The notes under the pieces were generated by a model. It saw only the letters and a program-made list of their open reading frames with translations. It searched no databases and was not told the DNA's origin. Positions 41,776-53,513 of a stretch of DNA of 64,000 bases are shown piece by piece; position 1 is the first letter of the stretch, and every line of letters begins with the position of its first letter. Source of the DNA: Serinicoccus chungangensis (lineage in GTDB: Bacteria > Actinomycetota > Actinomycetes > Actinomycetales > Dermatophilaceae); assembly GCF_006337125.1 (NCBI RefSeq), contig NZ_CP040887.1, positions 2,170,001-2,234,000 on the forward strand. The letters run 5' to 3'. A program made the position numbers and the translations under genes.

Positions 41776-42573
41776 CTACCCCGGCTCCGTGGCCGGGGCC
41801 AGCTCACGGGTGTGGAAGCGGTGGGCCACGGCATACCCCAGGCGCTCGTAGAGCGCGACGGCACCGAGGTTGTCGGTGAGGACCCCCAGGGTCGCCACCC
41901 CGGCCTCCTGCACCGCGCGCGCGGTCAGCTCCAGGGTGAGCAGCTCACCGATGCCCTGACCGCGCACGTCCGGGCGGACGAGGATGCCCGCGAGGTGCGG
42001 CATACCCGAGGCGAGCTCGTGCAGCGCCCCGACCGCGACGACCTCCTCGGCGCCGTCCTGCACCGCCAGCCAGGTCGTGGCGAAGCCCCAGCCGGGGAAC
42101 CCGAGGTAGCGCCCGTCGCTGTGCGCCGTGGCGAAGGCCTCGATCGCCGCGGCGTCGTCGCGGTCGGCCAGCTCCTCGACCCCGAGCCCTCGCTCCTGCA
42201 GCTGCGCGCAGGCGTCGACGTCGGGGGCCTGCTCGGTCCACAGGAACGACCACCGCCCCGAGCCGTAGCAGGCGTAGGGGTCCGGCACCGACAGCGGACG
42301 GTCCGGCGCGGTCGAGAACCACTCCAGCGCCAGGTCCTCCCCGCCGGCCTCCACGATCGCCTGCAGGGCGCCGGTCTCGGCGCCCGCACCCGACCCCGAC
42401 CCGACGACGGCGGCCCCGCCCCAGTGGCCGGAGCCGGGACGCCAGGGCCCGACGCACGCCCAGCCCTCAGGCGCGGCGACGGCCACGATCTCGTTGCTCG
42501 TGGCGAAGCGCACGAACGGGTCGTGGTGGGAGATGGTGAGCAGCTCGTCACGGTCGACCTGGCTCCATGTCAC
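41776..42573 (-). CDS. GNAT-family N-acetyltransferase
   Basis: 265 residues. The C-terminal half is a GNAT fold: LAGILVRPDVRGQGIGELLT holds the acetyl-CoA-binding V-R-x-x-x-R-G-x-G-I/A-G loop, followed by TLGVLTDNLGAVALYERLGY, the conserved motif B region. The N-terminal half (MTWSQVDRDELLTISHHDPF...) is a second, degenerate GNAT-like or substrate-specific domain. The start is GTG at 42573. Substrate unknown. Monocistronic. Confidence 0.82.
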   Translation of the reverse strand: MTWSQVDRDELLTISHHDPFVRFATSNEIVAVAAPEGWACVGPWRPGSGHWGGAAVVGSGSGAGAETGALQAIVEAGGEDLALEWFSTAPDRPLSVPDPYACYGSGRWSFLWTEQAPDVDACAQLQERGLGVEELADRDDAAAIEAFATAHSDGRYLGFPGWGFATTWLAVQDGAEEVVAVGALHELASGMPHLAGILVRPDVRGQGIGELLTLELTARAVQEAGVATLGVLTDNLGAVALYERLGYAVAHRFHTRELAPATEPG

Positions 42574-42694
42574 GGGCGGTAGCCTGCCACAGCCCGACGG
42601 ACGGGGTGCAGATCCCCCAGGGGTATGCCGTCAGATCCCCAGCAGGACGGCCGCGGCTCGCGTGCGGGCAGCGGCTCGCCTAGGCTCGTCCCTT

Positions 42695-43300
42695 GTGAAC
42701 GCCGCCGCCAAGAGGATCGCCCTGGAGACCCTGGGGTGGATCGTGCTGGTCGCCGGCATCCTCATGCTGCTTCTGCCCGGTCCCGGCCTGCTGGGGACCT
42801 TCGCCGGCCTGTGGATCTTGTCGACGCAGTACGCCTGGGCACGACGGTGGACCAACCCGGTGAAGTTCCGCGCGCTGCGCGGTGCCGCCGAAGGGGTCGA
42901 GACCATCCCGCGCATCGTCCTGTCCGCGCTCATCGCGCTGGGCCTGGTGGGGGTCGCCGTGGTCTGGCTGATCGGGCCCCCTCCCCCGGGCTGGTGGCCG
43001 GTGGACGAGCGCTGGTGGCTCTTCGGCGGCCCTCCGGTGGCCATCACCATGATCGTCTCCAGCGCCATCGCCATCGGTCTGCTGATCTACAGCGTGGTGC
43101 GGTTCTACGGCAAGCCGGAGGCGTTGGCCGAGGTCGACCGGATGGAGGCCGAGCACAAGAAGGCCATCGCCCGGGAGCAGCGCAGGGAGGCCCGGGAGGA
43201 GCACCACGAGGCCCGGGAGGCCACCCTGGAGGCGGCCGAGGCCGACCGCGTCGCCGACGCCTCGGAGGAGGCAGCGGGCCGACGCGGCCCGTCGGCCTGA
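42695..43300 (+). CDS. TIGR02611-type membrane protein (PGPGW family)
   Basis: 201 residues from a GTG at 42695. TAGGCT lies ~8 bases upstream, suggesting a leaderless transcript. ALETLGWIVLVAGILMLLLP, then GPGLLGTFAGLWILS, is the PGPGW-type signature (helix, LLPGPGLL, helix). A second pair of helices follows (IVLSALIALGLVGVAVVWLIG; GPPVAITMIVSSAIAIGLLIY), then a highly charged Glu/Arg-rich coiled tail of ~60 residues (RMEAEHKKAIAREQRREARE). A widespread actinobacterial membrane protein of unknown function. Confidence 0.8.
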   Translation: MNAAAKRIALETLGWIVLVAGILMLLLPGPGLLGTFAGLWILSTQYAWARRWTNPVKFRALRGAAEGVETIPRIVLSALIALGLVGVAVVWLIGPPPPGWWPVDERWWLFGGPPVAITMIVSSAIAIGLLIYSVVRFYGKPEALAEVDRMEAEHKKAIAREQRREAREEHHEAREATLEAAEADRVADASEEAAGRRGPSA

Positions 43301-43304
43301 GCCC

Positions 43305-44852
43305 TCAGTCCGTCGGGCAGCAGGGGGCGGCGGCGGCCGGCACCGCGCGGGGCGCACCCACCGTGGGGATGCCGAGGCTCACGGCGGGCTTCCTCACCGC
43401 GCCGGGGGTGCCACCGTCCTGCAGGGCGGCCCAGGCGTCTCCGCCGGGGGTGCGGCGCACGGCATACGCCCCGCCACGGACGCCCGAGTCGGCGACGAGG
43501 TGGTGGGGGGCGCCGTAGGTGACCTCGACACCGACCACGTCACCGGGCCGCGGGCGCTCCGCGCCCTCCGGCACGGCGAAGTGCACCAGGCGGTTGTCGC
43601 GGGCGCGTCCGGACAGACGCTGGGTCTCGGCGTCCTTGCGCCCCTCCCCGGGGGCGACGAGCACCTCGACCTCGCGGCCCTCGATCTCCCGGTTGCCGGC
43701 CCAGGAGACCTCCTCCTGCACCTCGATGAGGCGCTCGAAGCGCTCCTGGACGACCTCCTTGGGGATCTGGTCGTCCATGTCGGCCGCCGGCGTCCCGGGG
43801 CGGATGGAGTACTGGAAGGTGAAGGCGCTGGAGAAGCGCGAGGCCCGCACGACGTCGAGGGTGTCCTGGAAGTCCTGCTCGGTCTCGCCGGGGAAGCCGA
43901 CGATGAGGTCGGTGGTGATCGCCGCGTCCGGGATCTGCTCGCGGACCCGGTCGAGGATGCCGAGGAAGCGCTCGCTGCGGTAGGACCGGCGCATCGCCTT
44001 GAGCACCCGGTCCGAGCCGGACTGCAGCGGCATGTGCAGGCTGGGCATGACGTTGGGCGTCTGCGCCATCGCGGTGATGACGTCGTCGGTGAACGCCGCC
44101 GGGTGCGGTGAGGTGAAGCGCACCCGCTCCAGGCCCTCGATCTCGCCGCAGGAGCGCAGCAGCTTGCCGAAGGCCAGCCGGTCGCCGAACTCCACGCCGT
44201 AGGTGTTGACGTTCTGCCCCAGGAGGGTGATCTCGACGACGCCCTGGGCGACGAGCGCCTCGATCTCGGCGAGGATCTCGCCCGGGCGGCGGTCCTTCTC
44301 CTTGCCGCGCAGCGCCGGCACGATGCAGAAGGTGCAGGTGTTGTTGCAGCCCACCGAGATGGACACCCAGGCGGAGTATGCCGAGTCGCGCCGGGTCGGC
44401 AGCGTCGAGGGGAAGGTCTCCAGGGACTCCAGGATCTCCACCTCGGCGGCCCGGTTGTGCCGGGCCCGGTCGAGCAGGGCCGGCAGGGAGCCGACGTTGT
44501 GGGTGCCGAAGACGACGTCGACCCACGGTGCCCGCTCGACGATGGTGGAGCGGTCCTTCTGCGCCAGGCAGCCGCCCACGGCGATCTGCATGCCGGGGTT
44601 GGCCTGCTTGGCCGGCCGCAGCTGGCCCAGGTTGCCGTAGAGCTTGTTGGCGGCGTTCTCGCGGACGGCGCAGGTGTTGAAGACCACGACGTCGGCGACC
44701 TCGGGCCGCTGCTCCCCCGGGAGGCTCGCGAGGTCGACGTAGCCGGCCGTCTCGAGGAGGCCGGCGAGACGCTCGGAGTCGTGGACGTTCATCTGGCACC
44801 CGTGGGTGCGCACGTCGTAGGTCCTGGTGCTGGTGCTGGTCGTCGTGCTCAT
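43305..44852 (-). CDS. miaB: tRNA-2-methylthio-N6-dimethylallyladenosine synthase MiaB
   Basis: 515 residues. The N-terminal UPF0004 domain has three cluster cysteines ([21 protein letters not shown]). The radical-SAM domain carries [12 protein letters not shown] (CxxxCxxC), [34 protein letters not shown] and [18 protein letters not shown] domain follows ([14 protein letters not shown]...). It adds a methylthio group at A37 of tRNAs reading U-starting codons, together with MiaA encoded elsewhere. The last ~60 residues, after the TRAM domain, are an Ala/Pro-rich extension. Confidence 0.95.
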   Translation of the reverse strand: MSTTTSTSTRTYDVRTHGCQMNVHDSERLAGLLETAGYVDLASLPGEQRPEVADVVVFNTCAVRENAANKLYGNLGQLRPAKQANPGMQIAVGGCLAQKDRSTIVERAPWVDVVFGTHNVGSLPALLDRARHNRAAEVEILESLETFPSTLPTRRDSAYSAWVSISVGCNNTCTFCIVPALRGKEKDRRPGEILAEIEALVAQGVVEITLLGQNVNTYGVEFGDRLAFGKLLRSCGEIEGLERVRFTSPHPAAFTDDVITAMAQTPNVMPSLHMPLQSGSDRVLKAMRRSYRSERFLGILDRVREQIPDAAITTDLIVGFPGETEQDFQDTLDVVRASRFSSAFTFQYSIRPGTPAADMDDQIPKEVVQERFERLIEVQEEVSWAGNREIEGREVEVLVAPGEGRKDAETQRLSGRARDNRLVHFAVPEGAERPRPGDVVGVEVTYGAPHHLVADSGVRGGAYAVRRTPGGDAWAALQDGGTPGAVRKPAVSLGIPTVGAPRAVPAAAAPCCPTD

Positions 44853-44880
44853 CGCAGGTCCAGGGTACGCGCCCCGGCAC

Positions 44881-45627
44881 TCACCCGAACCAGGCCAGCA
44901 GACCTCGCACCAGGGCGACCAGGCCGCCGGTGGCGGCGACCGCGATGGCGACCCGCCGGGCGCTGCCCAGGCTCACCCGGCCGCTGACCGCCGAGCCCGC
45001 CCCGATCCCCAAGGGCACGGCGGCGCACAGCACGACCCAGGTCCACGCCGGCACGAGCCCGGCGTCCGGGGTGGCCCCCACGGCGACCTTGGTGACGACC
45101 GAGGCGGTGTTGGCGAGCAGGAAGATGGGCTGCAGGGTGGCCGCGAACGAGCGCTGGTCCCAGCGGGAGGCCACGGCGTAGACCGCCATGGCCGGTCCGG
45201 CGACACCGGACGTGGTGTTCATGAATCCGGCGACCGCGCCGGACACGACGACCGCCCCCCGGCCCGTCACCGCCAGCCGGTTCCGGGTGCTGACGACCGC
45301 GGTGATCGCCACCAGCACGCTGGCGCCGAGGACGACGTCCAGCACCGCCGTCGACACATGCCGGACGACGAGGGCCCCGGCGACCGAGCCCACGAGCAGC
45401 AGGGGTACGAGGGTGCGGAAGCGCCGCCAGTCCACGTCCCCCCGCAGCATCACGGCGAGGATCGCCGCCGCCACGATCGCCGCCACGTTGGAGACCATGA
45501 CGCCGGCCACCGGTCCGATGAGCACCGAGGCGACCGGGGCCACGGTCATCCCCAGCCCCATCCCGGCCACCCGCTGCAGGGCGGCGCCCAGCGCCACGGC
45601 GGCGATGACGAGCACGGCGAAGGTCAT
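44881..45627 (-). CDS. TauE/SafE-family permease (sulfite/sulfonate exporter-like)
   Basis: 248 residues from [20 protein letters not shown] (ATG at 45627). Eight hydrophobic helices with the family's duplicated layout; conserved stretches include [40 protein letters not shown] and [16 protein letters not shown]. Family members move organosulfur anions or other small organic anions; the substrate here is unknown. It is preceded by a divergent DUF5709 gene and followed by miaB. Confidence 0.85.
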   Translation of the reverse strand: MTFAVLVIAAVALGAALQRVAGMGLGMTVAPVASVLIGPVAGVMVSNVAAIVAAAILAVMLRGDVDWRRFRTLVPLLLVGSVAGALVVRHVSTAVLDVVLGASVLVAITAVVSTRNRLAVTGRGAVVVSGAVAGFMNTTSGVAGPAMAVYAVASRWDQRSFAATLQPIFLLANTASVVTKVAVGATPDAGLVPAWTWVVLCAAVPLGIGAGSAVSGRVSLGSARRVAIAVAATGGLVALVRGLLAWFG

Positions 45628-45703
45628 ACCGCGCAGTCTGCTCCACGCCGGGTGCCCGGGCTGCCGCGGGGAGCGTCCCGGCGCTACTGTGTGCCAGAGC
45701 AGG

Positions 45704-45733
45704 CGCGAGCGAAGGAGCCGCGAGCGAAGGAGC
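45704..45733 (+). repeat. Exact 15-bp tandem duplication carrying the Shine-Dalgarno
   Basis: CGCGAGCGAAGGAGC occurs at 45704-45718 and again at 45719-45733, ending 6 bases before the DUF5709 start codon. Each copy contains GAAGGAG, so the leader has two ribosome-binding sites. TACTGT (45685-45690) is a likely -10 just upstream. Confidence 0.8.
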
Positions 45734-45739
45734 ACCGCC

Positions 45740-46150
45740 ATGAGCGACCAGGCCGACCGCGAGACCATCGGTGACGACCTCGGGGTGTGGAGCGTCGACG
45801 CGGAGGACCAGCTGCAGCCCGAGGACACGCTCGACGGGGAGGGCGACGTGCTGGACCGCGGCTACCAGACCGGGGAGCACTACGTCGGCTCCTCCGCCTT
45901 CGGGGTGACCGCGGACGAGCAGTCGCACGAGGAGAGCATCGCCCAGCGCGAGCGGCAGGAGGAGTCCCCGCGGTGGGCCGACCGGCACCGGCCGGACGGG
46001 GAGGCCCGCGAGATCGCCCGGGAGTGCCGCACCACGAGCTGGGACTCCCCGGAGGAGTCGGCCATGCACTACATGAGCGACGAGGACGAAGAGCTCACCG
46101 AGGTGGAGTGGGAGCCCTCCGACGACCCGCAGCGCGGCGAGGACGAGTAG
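45740..46150 (+). CDS. DUF5709-family protein
   Basis: 136 residues, strongly acidic. It opens MSDQADRETIGDDLGVWSVD, with LQPEDTLDGEGDVLDRGYQ and the DEQSHEESIAQRERQEES segment typical of DUF5709. No membrane or enzymatic motif. Two tandem Shine-Dalgarno sequences precede the ATG. The composition suggests an intrinsically disordered cytosolic protein; function unknown. It converges on recX. Confidence 0.8.
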   Translation: MSDQADRETIGDDLGVWSVDAEDQLQPEDTLDGEGDVLDRGYQTGEHYVGSSAFGVTADEQSHEESIAQRERQEESPRWADRHRPDGEAREIARECRTTSWDSPEESAMHYMSDEDEELTEVEWEPSDDPQRGEDE

Positions 46151-46194
46151 CCACCGGACGACCCGGACCTCCGGCCGCCTCCTCCTCCGGGCGC

Positions 46195-46836
46195 TCAGTC
46201 CCTGCCGTGCTCGGGCAGGTCGTCCAGCGCCTCCCGGATGACCTGGTAGGACACCCCGGCGCCGTAGCCCTTGCGGGCGAGGAAGGCAGCCAGCCGCCGG
46301 GTCTGGACCTCGCGGTCCAGCCCGCGCATGGACCGCAGCCGGCGTCTCACGAGGGCTCGCGCCTGCTCCTTCTCCTGCTCGGGGTCGATGTCCTGCAGGG
46401 TGGCGTCCACCAGCTCGTCCGAGACACCCTTCTGCCGCAGCTCCTGGCGCAGCGCGGTCGCCGCCAGCCCCTTGGTCTCCTGCTTGGACCGGACGTACAT
46501 CTCCGCGTAGGCCTCGTCGTCGACGAGGCCCACCTCGCTCATCCGGTCCAGCACCCGGGCGGCCACCTGCGGGTCGCAGTCGCGGTCGCGTAGCTTGTCC
46601 TCGAGCTGGCGGCGGGTTCGCGGCCCCATGGCCAGCTGGCGCAGGACGATCTTGCGGGCGACGGCGTGCGGGTCGGGCTCGTCCGTCGGCCCGCGCCGCC
46701 CGCCAGAGGCCGAGCCGCGCGCGTCCGAGGCGTCAGCCGGACGGGAGGTGGCCGACCCCAGCCCGTAGGCGCTGGCAGCGGTCTCCGCCGCGGCCAGCGC
46801 CTCGCGTGCCGCGGACAGCCGGTCTGCCCCGGGCAT
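46195..46836 (-). CDS. recX: Regulatory protein RecX
   Basis: 213 residues. After an Ala/Arg-rich leader (~55 residues) the RecX repeats appear: VARKIVLRQLAMGPRTRRQL then EDKLRDRDCD, the AARVLDRMSEVGLVDDEAYA block, KQETKGLAATALRQELRQKG and the C-terminal LARKGYGAGVSYQVIREAL. It inhibits or modulates RecA filaments. It overlaps the recA stop by one base (TGATG), so translation is coupled and expression follows recA and the SOS response. Confidence 0.95.
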   Translation of the reverse strand: MPGADRLSAAREALAAAETAASAYGLGSATSRPADASDARGSASGGRRGPTDEPDPHAVARKIVLRQLAMGPRTRRQLEDKLRDRDCDPQVAARVLDRMSEVGLVDDEAYAEMYVRSKQETKGLAATALRQELRQKGVSDELVDATLQDIDPEQEKEQARALVRRRLRSMRGLDREVQTRRLAAFLARKGYGAGVSYQVIREALDDLPEHGRD

Positions 46837-47933
46837 CAGAAGTCGACCGAGACCTCACCGGTGACCGGGTCCACGCCGGCCGGGAGGTCCTCCGCGGCCG
46901 GGGCCGCGCCGATGCCGAGCTTGGTCTTGATGTTGCGATCGATGGTGTCGGAGATGTCCGGGTTGTCCTTGAGGAACTGGCGGGCGTTCTCCTTGCCCTG
47001 GCCCATCTGCTCGCCCTCGTAGGTGTACCAGGCGCCGGACTTGCGGACGAAGCCGTGCTCGACCCCCATGTCGATGAGGCCACCCTCGCGCGAGATGCCC
47101 TGACCGTAGAGGATGTCGAACTCGGCCTGCTTGAACGGCGGGGACACCTTGTTCTTGACGATCTTGGCGCGGGTGCGGTTGCCCACCGCGTCGGTGCCGT
47201 CCTTGAGGGTCTCGATGCGCCGCACGTCGATGCGCACCGACGCGTAGAACTTCAGCGCCTTGCCACCGGTCGTGGTCTCCGGCGAGCCGAACATCACGCC
47301 GATCTTCTCGCGGAGCTGGTTGATGAAGATGGCCGTGGTCCCGGTGGTGCTCAGGGCCCCGGTGATCTTGCGCAGGGCCTGGCTCATGAGCCGCGCCTGC
47401 AGACCCACGTGGCTGTCCCCCATCTCGCCCTCGATCTCCGCGCGCGGCACGAGCGCGGCCACCGAGTCGATGACGATGATGTCGAGCGCACCGGAGCGGA
47501 TCAGCATGTCGGCGATCTCCAGCGCCTGCTCACCGGTGTCCGGCTGGGAGACCAGCAGGGCGTCGGTGTCGACGCCGAGCTTCTTGGCGTAGTCCGGGTC
47601 CAGGGCGTGCTCGGCGTCGATGAAGGCGGCGATGCCGCCGCCCTTCTGGGCGTTGGCCACGGCGTGCAGGGCGACCGTGGTCTTGCCGCTGCTCTCCGGG
47701 CCGTAGATCTCCACGACGCGGCCCCGGGGAAGCCCGCCCACGCCGAGCGCGACGTCCAGGGCGATGGCGCCGGTCGGGATGACCTGGATCGGCGGACGCT
47801 GCTCGTCGCCCAGCCGCATGACGGAGCCCTTGCCGTGCTGCTTCTCGATCTGGGCCATGACCGTGTCGAGGGCCCGGAACCGGTCGGTGTCGACCCCGGT
47901 CGTCTTGGTCGTCGTCCTGCTGGCCTGTGCCAT
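46836..47933 (-). CDS. recA: Recombinase RecA
   Basis: 365 residues. Walker [10 protein letters not shown], Walker [21 protein letters not shown], the DNA-binding loop L2 [19 protein letters not shown] and the usual acidic C-terminal tail are present. No intein interrupts it. It catalyses strand exchange and promotes LexA self-cleavage. A 16-base LexA-box-like palindrome lies 177 bases upstream of the start, consistent with SOS control. Confidence 0.98.
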   Translation of the reverse strand: MAQASRTTTKTTGVDTDRFRALDTVMAQIEKQHGKGSVMRLGDEQRPPIQVIPTGAIALDVALGVGGLPRGRVVEIYGPESSGKTTVALHAVANAQKGGGIAAFIDAEHALDPDYAKKLGVDTDALLVSQPDTGEQALEIADMLIRSGALDIIVIDSVAALVPRAEIEGEMGDSHVGLQARLMSQALRKITGALSTTGTTAIFINQLREKIGVMFGSPETTTGGKALKFYASVRIDVRRIETLKDGTDAVGNRTRAKIVKNKVSPPFKQAEFDILYGQGISREGGLIDMGVEHGFVRKSGAWYTYEGEQMGQGKENARQFLKDNPDISDTIDRNIKTKLGIGAAPAAEDLPAGVDPVTGEVSVDF

Positions 47934-48109
47934 GCGGTGCTCCTTCGTCTCGTGGCGGGCGCGCCTACCTTCGACCGACCCGCGGACCTCCCCCGGTGGG
48001 CGATCCGATGTCTGCGTCAGACGCTAGGCGCCACCCCCGACATACCTCGCCGTCCACCCGAGATCTGTGGACGACGGTGCCGGTCGGCGACACCATGTGG
48101 ACACCGTAA

Positions 48110-48125
48110 TCGAAAACCTGTACGA
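48110..48125 (-). promoter_or_regulatory. Candidate LexA (SOS) box upstream of recA
   Basis: TCGAAAACCTGTACGA matches the actinobacterial SOS box TCGAAC(N4)GTTCGA at 10 of 12 specified positions, with one mismatch in each half. It lies 177 bases upstream of the recA ATG. Confidence 0.55.
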
Positions 48126-48180
48126 CATCACGCAGCGCGCCGCGCGCGTGTCGTGCAGCGCCGCCGGCCGGGCGGGCACC

Positions 48181-49287
48181 TCAGACGACGGTGACGACGT
48201 ACCCCGTCCCGCGGCGGGTGAGCTCCACCAGACCCGCGGCCGCGGCGCCCTTGCAGAACTGCAGGAACGAGCCGTACCCGAGCGGCTTCTCGGAGAAGCC
48301 CTCGCGGCGGGCCCGCACGTGGTCCTTGAGCCCGGAGAGCGCGACGCCGGAGCCGTCGTCCAGCTCGGCCACCGTCTGGCGCAGCAGCGCGAACGCCTCC
48401 TGCCGCCCACCCTCCTCGGGCAGCGTCACCTCGGGGTCGCCCTTGGCCGGCCCGGGGCTCAGCTCGATGATGCCGCGCCCGGCCAGGTGGTCGAGCAGCT
48501 CGCCGAAGGCGCGGAAGCCGTAGGCCGCCTCGGAGAACGTCGAGTCCTTGCGCACGAGGGTGCGCTTCAGCACCGACGCGGTGACCGCTCCCCCGGAGCT
48601 GCGGTGCAGCCCGGACACGGTCTGGGCCACCAGCGAGGCGAGGTCCGTGGCCGGCTCCTCCTCGATCTCCTCGACGTCGTCCACCTCCGGCTCCGGCGCG
48701 GGCTCGGCGCGCCCGTTCGACCGGCCCGAGGAGCCACGCCCCTGGCCGCCCCGGCCGCGACCCTTGCCGCGCCCCGAGGAGCCGGCCCCGCCCGGCTCAC
48801 CCGCGTCCGCCGGCACCACGCCGTCGAGGTCGTCGTAGTAGAGGAACTCGTCGCACGCCGGCGGCAGCATCGTCGAGGTCGAGTCGCGGACGCCGAAGCC
48901 GATGACCCGCTTGTTGAGCTCGCGCAGCTTGTGCACGAGCGGGGTGAAGTCGCTGTCCCCCGTGCAGATGGCGAAGGTGGTGATGTAGTCGCGCTCGTAC
49001 GCGGTCTCCACCGCGTCGACCGCCATCTTGATGTCCGCGGCGTTCTTGCGCGAGGCCCCCATGCGCTGGGTCATCTCGATGAGCTCGACGTGGTTGCGGG
49101 TGAGCATGCGACGGTCCTCGTCGAAGTAGGACCAGTCCGCGTAGGCCCGCCGCGCCACCACGCGGCCCCGCTCCGCGAGCGCGTCGGCCACCGGCCGCAG
49201 GTCGAAGGGCACCCCCAGGTGGTCGCGGCACCCCAGCGCGAGGTTCTCGTAGTCGATGAGCAGCGCGATCCGGTCCTCGTCATCCAT
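48181..49287 (-). CDS. NYN-domain protein with two OST-HTH/LOTUS domains
   Basis: 368 residues. The N-terminal NYN (PIN-like) domain has the nuclease acidic positions in ALLIDYENLALG, DIKMAVDAVE and FAICTGDSDFTPLVHKLREL, followed by VIGFG. A Gly/Arg/Ser linker (residues ~175-205, SSGRGKGRGRGGQGRG) precedes an acidic stretch. Two ~70-residue OST-HTH (LOTUS) repeats follow, ending with ALSGLKDHVRARREGFSEKP and LGYGSFLQFCKGAAAAG. The architecture is like eukaryotic RNA-regulating LOTUS proteins and bacterial RNA-associated homologs. It is probably an RNA nuclease or RNA-binding protein; targets unknown. A single-gene unit between recA and lysC. Confidence 0.88.
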   Translation of the reverse strand: MDDEDRIALLIDYENLALGCRDHLGVPFDLRPVADALAERGRVVARRAYADWSYFDEDRRMLTRNHVELIEMTQRMGASRKNAADIKMAVDAVETAYERDYITTFAICTGDSDFTPLVHKLRELNKRVIGFGVRDSTSTMLPPACDEFLYYDDLDGVVPADAGEPGGAGSSGRGKGRGRGGQGRGSSGRSNGRAEPAPEPEVDDVEEIEEEPATDLASLVAQTVSGLHRSSGGAVTASVLKRTLVRKDSTFSEAAYGFRAFGELLDHLAGRGIIELSPGPAKGDPEVTLPEEGGRQEAFALLRQTVAELDDGSGVALSGLKDHVRARREGFSEKPLGYGSFLQFCKGAAAAGLVELTRRGTGYVVTVV

Positions 49288-49425
49288 CCTCCGACTGTAT
49301 GCCCGTCCTCGCCCCCGGAGACCACCGCGGCGTCCGCCGGGCCCGAGGGCGAGTGCGCGCGAGGTCGGCGGGGTCGCCGGGCTCGCCCGGATTCCCCGGC
49401 GTCAAGAGATGCCCGGCGCGCCCCC

Positions 49426-49431
49426 TAGACT
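49426..49431 (+). promoter_or_regulatory. Candidate lysC promoter -10
   Basis: TAGACT with GTCAAG ~19 bases upstream and a predicted transcript start ~62 bases before the lysC ATG. It matches the TANNNT -10 pattern seen before several genes in the window. Confidence 0.35.
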
Positions 49432-49499
49432 GGCTCACCGCACCCCGGTCAGGACGCCGCCGTCCGGCTGTGACGTCATACCCCTGCACAGGAAGTCCC

Positions 49500-51910
<2,411 letters not shown>

Positions 51911-52226
51911 GAGCTGGTCGGAGGGCTGGCGCGCACGCCGGTCCGTTGCGGGCCCACGCAGCTGCGTGGCGGGCCTCCGCTGCTCCGCGGGCCGACCCGG
52001 CCGCGAGCCGCGAGGGTCAGGCATTCCCGTGCGTCACAGCAGGAACACGCGCACCACGACGCGGGGACGTGTCCGTCCAGGTGGGTTATGTCCCTGTCTC
52101 GCGGACATACCGGCGCAGGTTGTGAGCGGTGGGACTGGGGTGAGCGCGAGACTGCGATGACCCGGCCCGACGTGTCCGGCCCCCGGTGCCCGTGGGCGGC
52201 GGGCTCCCCGTGCGCCTCAGCGAGGG
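51911..52226. other. Gene-free region with a hairpin
   Basis: No gene is supported between asd and the convergent methyltransferase gene. A near-perfect inverted repeat GGTTATGTCC / GGACATACC (52084-52111, loop ~9 bases, one bulge) lies 170 bases past asd, with related GTGTCCGTCC sequence just before it. The flanking sequence looks like an insertion-sequence end, but I cannot name one. Confidence 0.35.
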
Positions 52227-52877
52227 TCAGCCCACCGGTCGCCGGGCGATCACGACCGCCTGGGGGTCCGTCTCCCGGCCGACCGGGCCGCGCTCCAGCC
52301 GGGCGGTCACCGGCATACCGAGCCGCTCGAGGCGCGACGCGACCTCCAGGACGCTGCGGTGGTACCTGTCGAGGGTGACCCGGAGCCCGTGGGCGGCGAA
52401 GCCGGGGCCGATGTCGCGCACGCCCTCGCCGACCTGGAAGGCCAGCAGGAGGTGGCCTCCCGGCCGCAGCACCCGCGCCATCTCCGCCAGCACGCGGTCG
52501 AGGTCGGCGTCCGGGGCGTGGATGGTGGAGTACCAGGAGAGGACGCCGTCGAACTCGTCGTCGGAGAACGCCAGGTCGGTGAGGCTGCCGACGGTGCAGC
52601 GGTATGCCGGATGGTCGGCCCGGGCCCTGCGGACCATCCCCGGCGAGAGGTCCACCCCCTGCGGCCGGCACCCGCGCGCCGCCAGCAGGGGCAGCAGGCG
52701 ACCGGCACCGCAGCCGGCGTCGAGCACGCGTGGTGACTCCCCCAGCGACGTCACGAAGTGGTCGATCATGGCGAGCTCCAGGGGCTGCTCGGGCTCGGTC
52801 GCGGTGAACGTGTCGGCGTAGAGGTCGGCCACGGTGTCGTAGGCGGTCCGGGTCCGCTCCTCGTCCTGCTGCGTCAC
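52227..52877 (-). CDS. Class I SAM-dependent methyltransferase
   Basis: 216 residues. Motif I VLDAGCGAGRLLPLLAARG, motif II DLSPGMVRRARAD, the post-I segment GVLSWYSTIHAP and motif III VLRPGGHLLLAF, all standard for the Methyltransf_11/25 group. It starts MTQQDEERTRTAYDTVADLY, a common opening for actinobacterial members. Substrate not inferable. It is followed by the convergent asd region and preceded, 13 bases away, by the VOC gene on the same strand. Confidence 0.88.
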   Translation of the reverse strand: MTQQDEERTRTAYDTVADLYADTFTATEPEQPLELAMIDHFVTSLGESPRVLDAGCGAGRLLPLLAARGCRPQGVDLSPGMVRRARADHPAYRCTVGSLTDLAFSDDEFDGVLSWYSTIHAPDADLDRVLAEMARVLRPGGHLLLAFQVGEGVRDIGPGFAAHGLRVTLDRYHRSVLEVASRLERLGMPVTARLERGPVGRETDPQAVVIARRPVG

Positions 52878-52889
52878 CGGGACCTCCGG

Positions 52890-53267
52890 TCAGCCGAAGT
52901 AGCCCGGGTAGGGCTCGAGCAGGCAGAACTCGTTGCCCTCGGGGTCGGCCATGACGTCGTGGGCGACCAGGCCGTCCTCGGTCACGGTCTGCAGCAGCCG
53001 CGCGCCGAGCTCCTCGAGCCGGGCACGCTCGGCCTCCCGGCTGACGCCCTGCTCGGGCAGCAGGTCGAGGTGGAGCCGGTTCTTGACCGTCTTGCCCTCC
53101 GGCACCGGTCCGAAGCCCAGCCGCTGCGGGCCGTCGGGGTCGCCGACGGTGGCCCACCCGGGCTCCTGCTGGCGCAGCTCCCAACCCAGCACGGCGGCCC
53201 AGAAGCGGGCCTGGGCCAGGGCGTCCTCGCAGTCGACGACGACGTTGTAGAGCCGCAGGGTCGCCAC
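52890..53267 (-). CDS. VOC-family (glyoxalase-like) protein
   Basis: 125 residues with the paired VOC motif: LYNVVVDCEDALAQARFWAA then VLGWELRQQEPGWATVGDPD in the first half, and LHLDLLPEQGVSREAERARL with MADPEGNEFCLLEP at the end, containing the metal-ligand His and Glu positions (HLDLL, EFCL). A common actinobacterial family with varied small-molecule or resistance roles; the function here is unknown. It lies between the DUF3046 gene and the methyltransferase gene on one strand with short gaps. Confidence 0.88.
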   Translation of the reverse strand: MATLRLYNVVVDCEDALAQARFWAAVLGWELRQQEPGWATVGDPDGPQRLGFGPVPEGKTVKNRLHLDLLPEQGVSREAERARLEELGARLLQTVTEDGLVAHDVMADPEGNEFCLLEPYPGYFG

Positions 53268-53271
53268 CGGG

Positions 53272-53499
53272 TCACCGCTCCTCGGGCTGGGGCGGGTCCG
53301 GCAGGTAGTGGTGCTCGGGCGGCACGTCCATGTCGTGGCAGATGGCCTCCCACACCCGCCGGGCGGACTCCCCCTGCTCGAGCGCCTCGTCGGCGGTACG
53401 ACCCCCGAGGCTCCCCAGGGACTGGGTCCGCGTCACGACGGCGCCGTAGCCGGAGCCGAACTCCTGCTCGACGAGGTCCCAGAACTCGCTCACCCGCAT
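53272..53499 (-). CDS. DUF3046-family protein
   Basis: 75 residues: MRVSEFWDLVEQEFGSGYGA, then VVTRTQSLGSLGGRTADEAL and the WEAICHDMDVPPEHHYLPD end, the DUF3046 pattern. In many actinobacteria this gene is next to recA-recX; here it is ~6 kb away. It is small and cytosolic with a predicted helical fold. Function unknown. Confidence 0.92.
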   Translation of the reverse strand: MRVSEFWDLVEQEFGSGYGAVVTRTQSLGSLGGRTADEALEQGESARRVWEAICHDMDVPPEHHYLPDPPQPEER

Positions 53500-53513
53500 A
53501 CCCCCAGGCTAGG

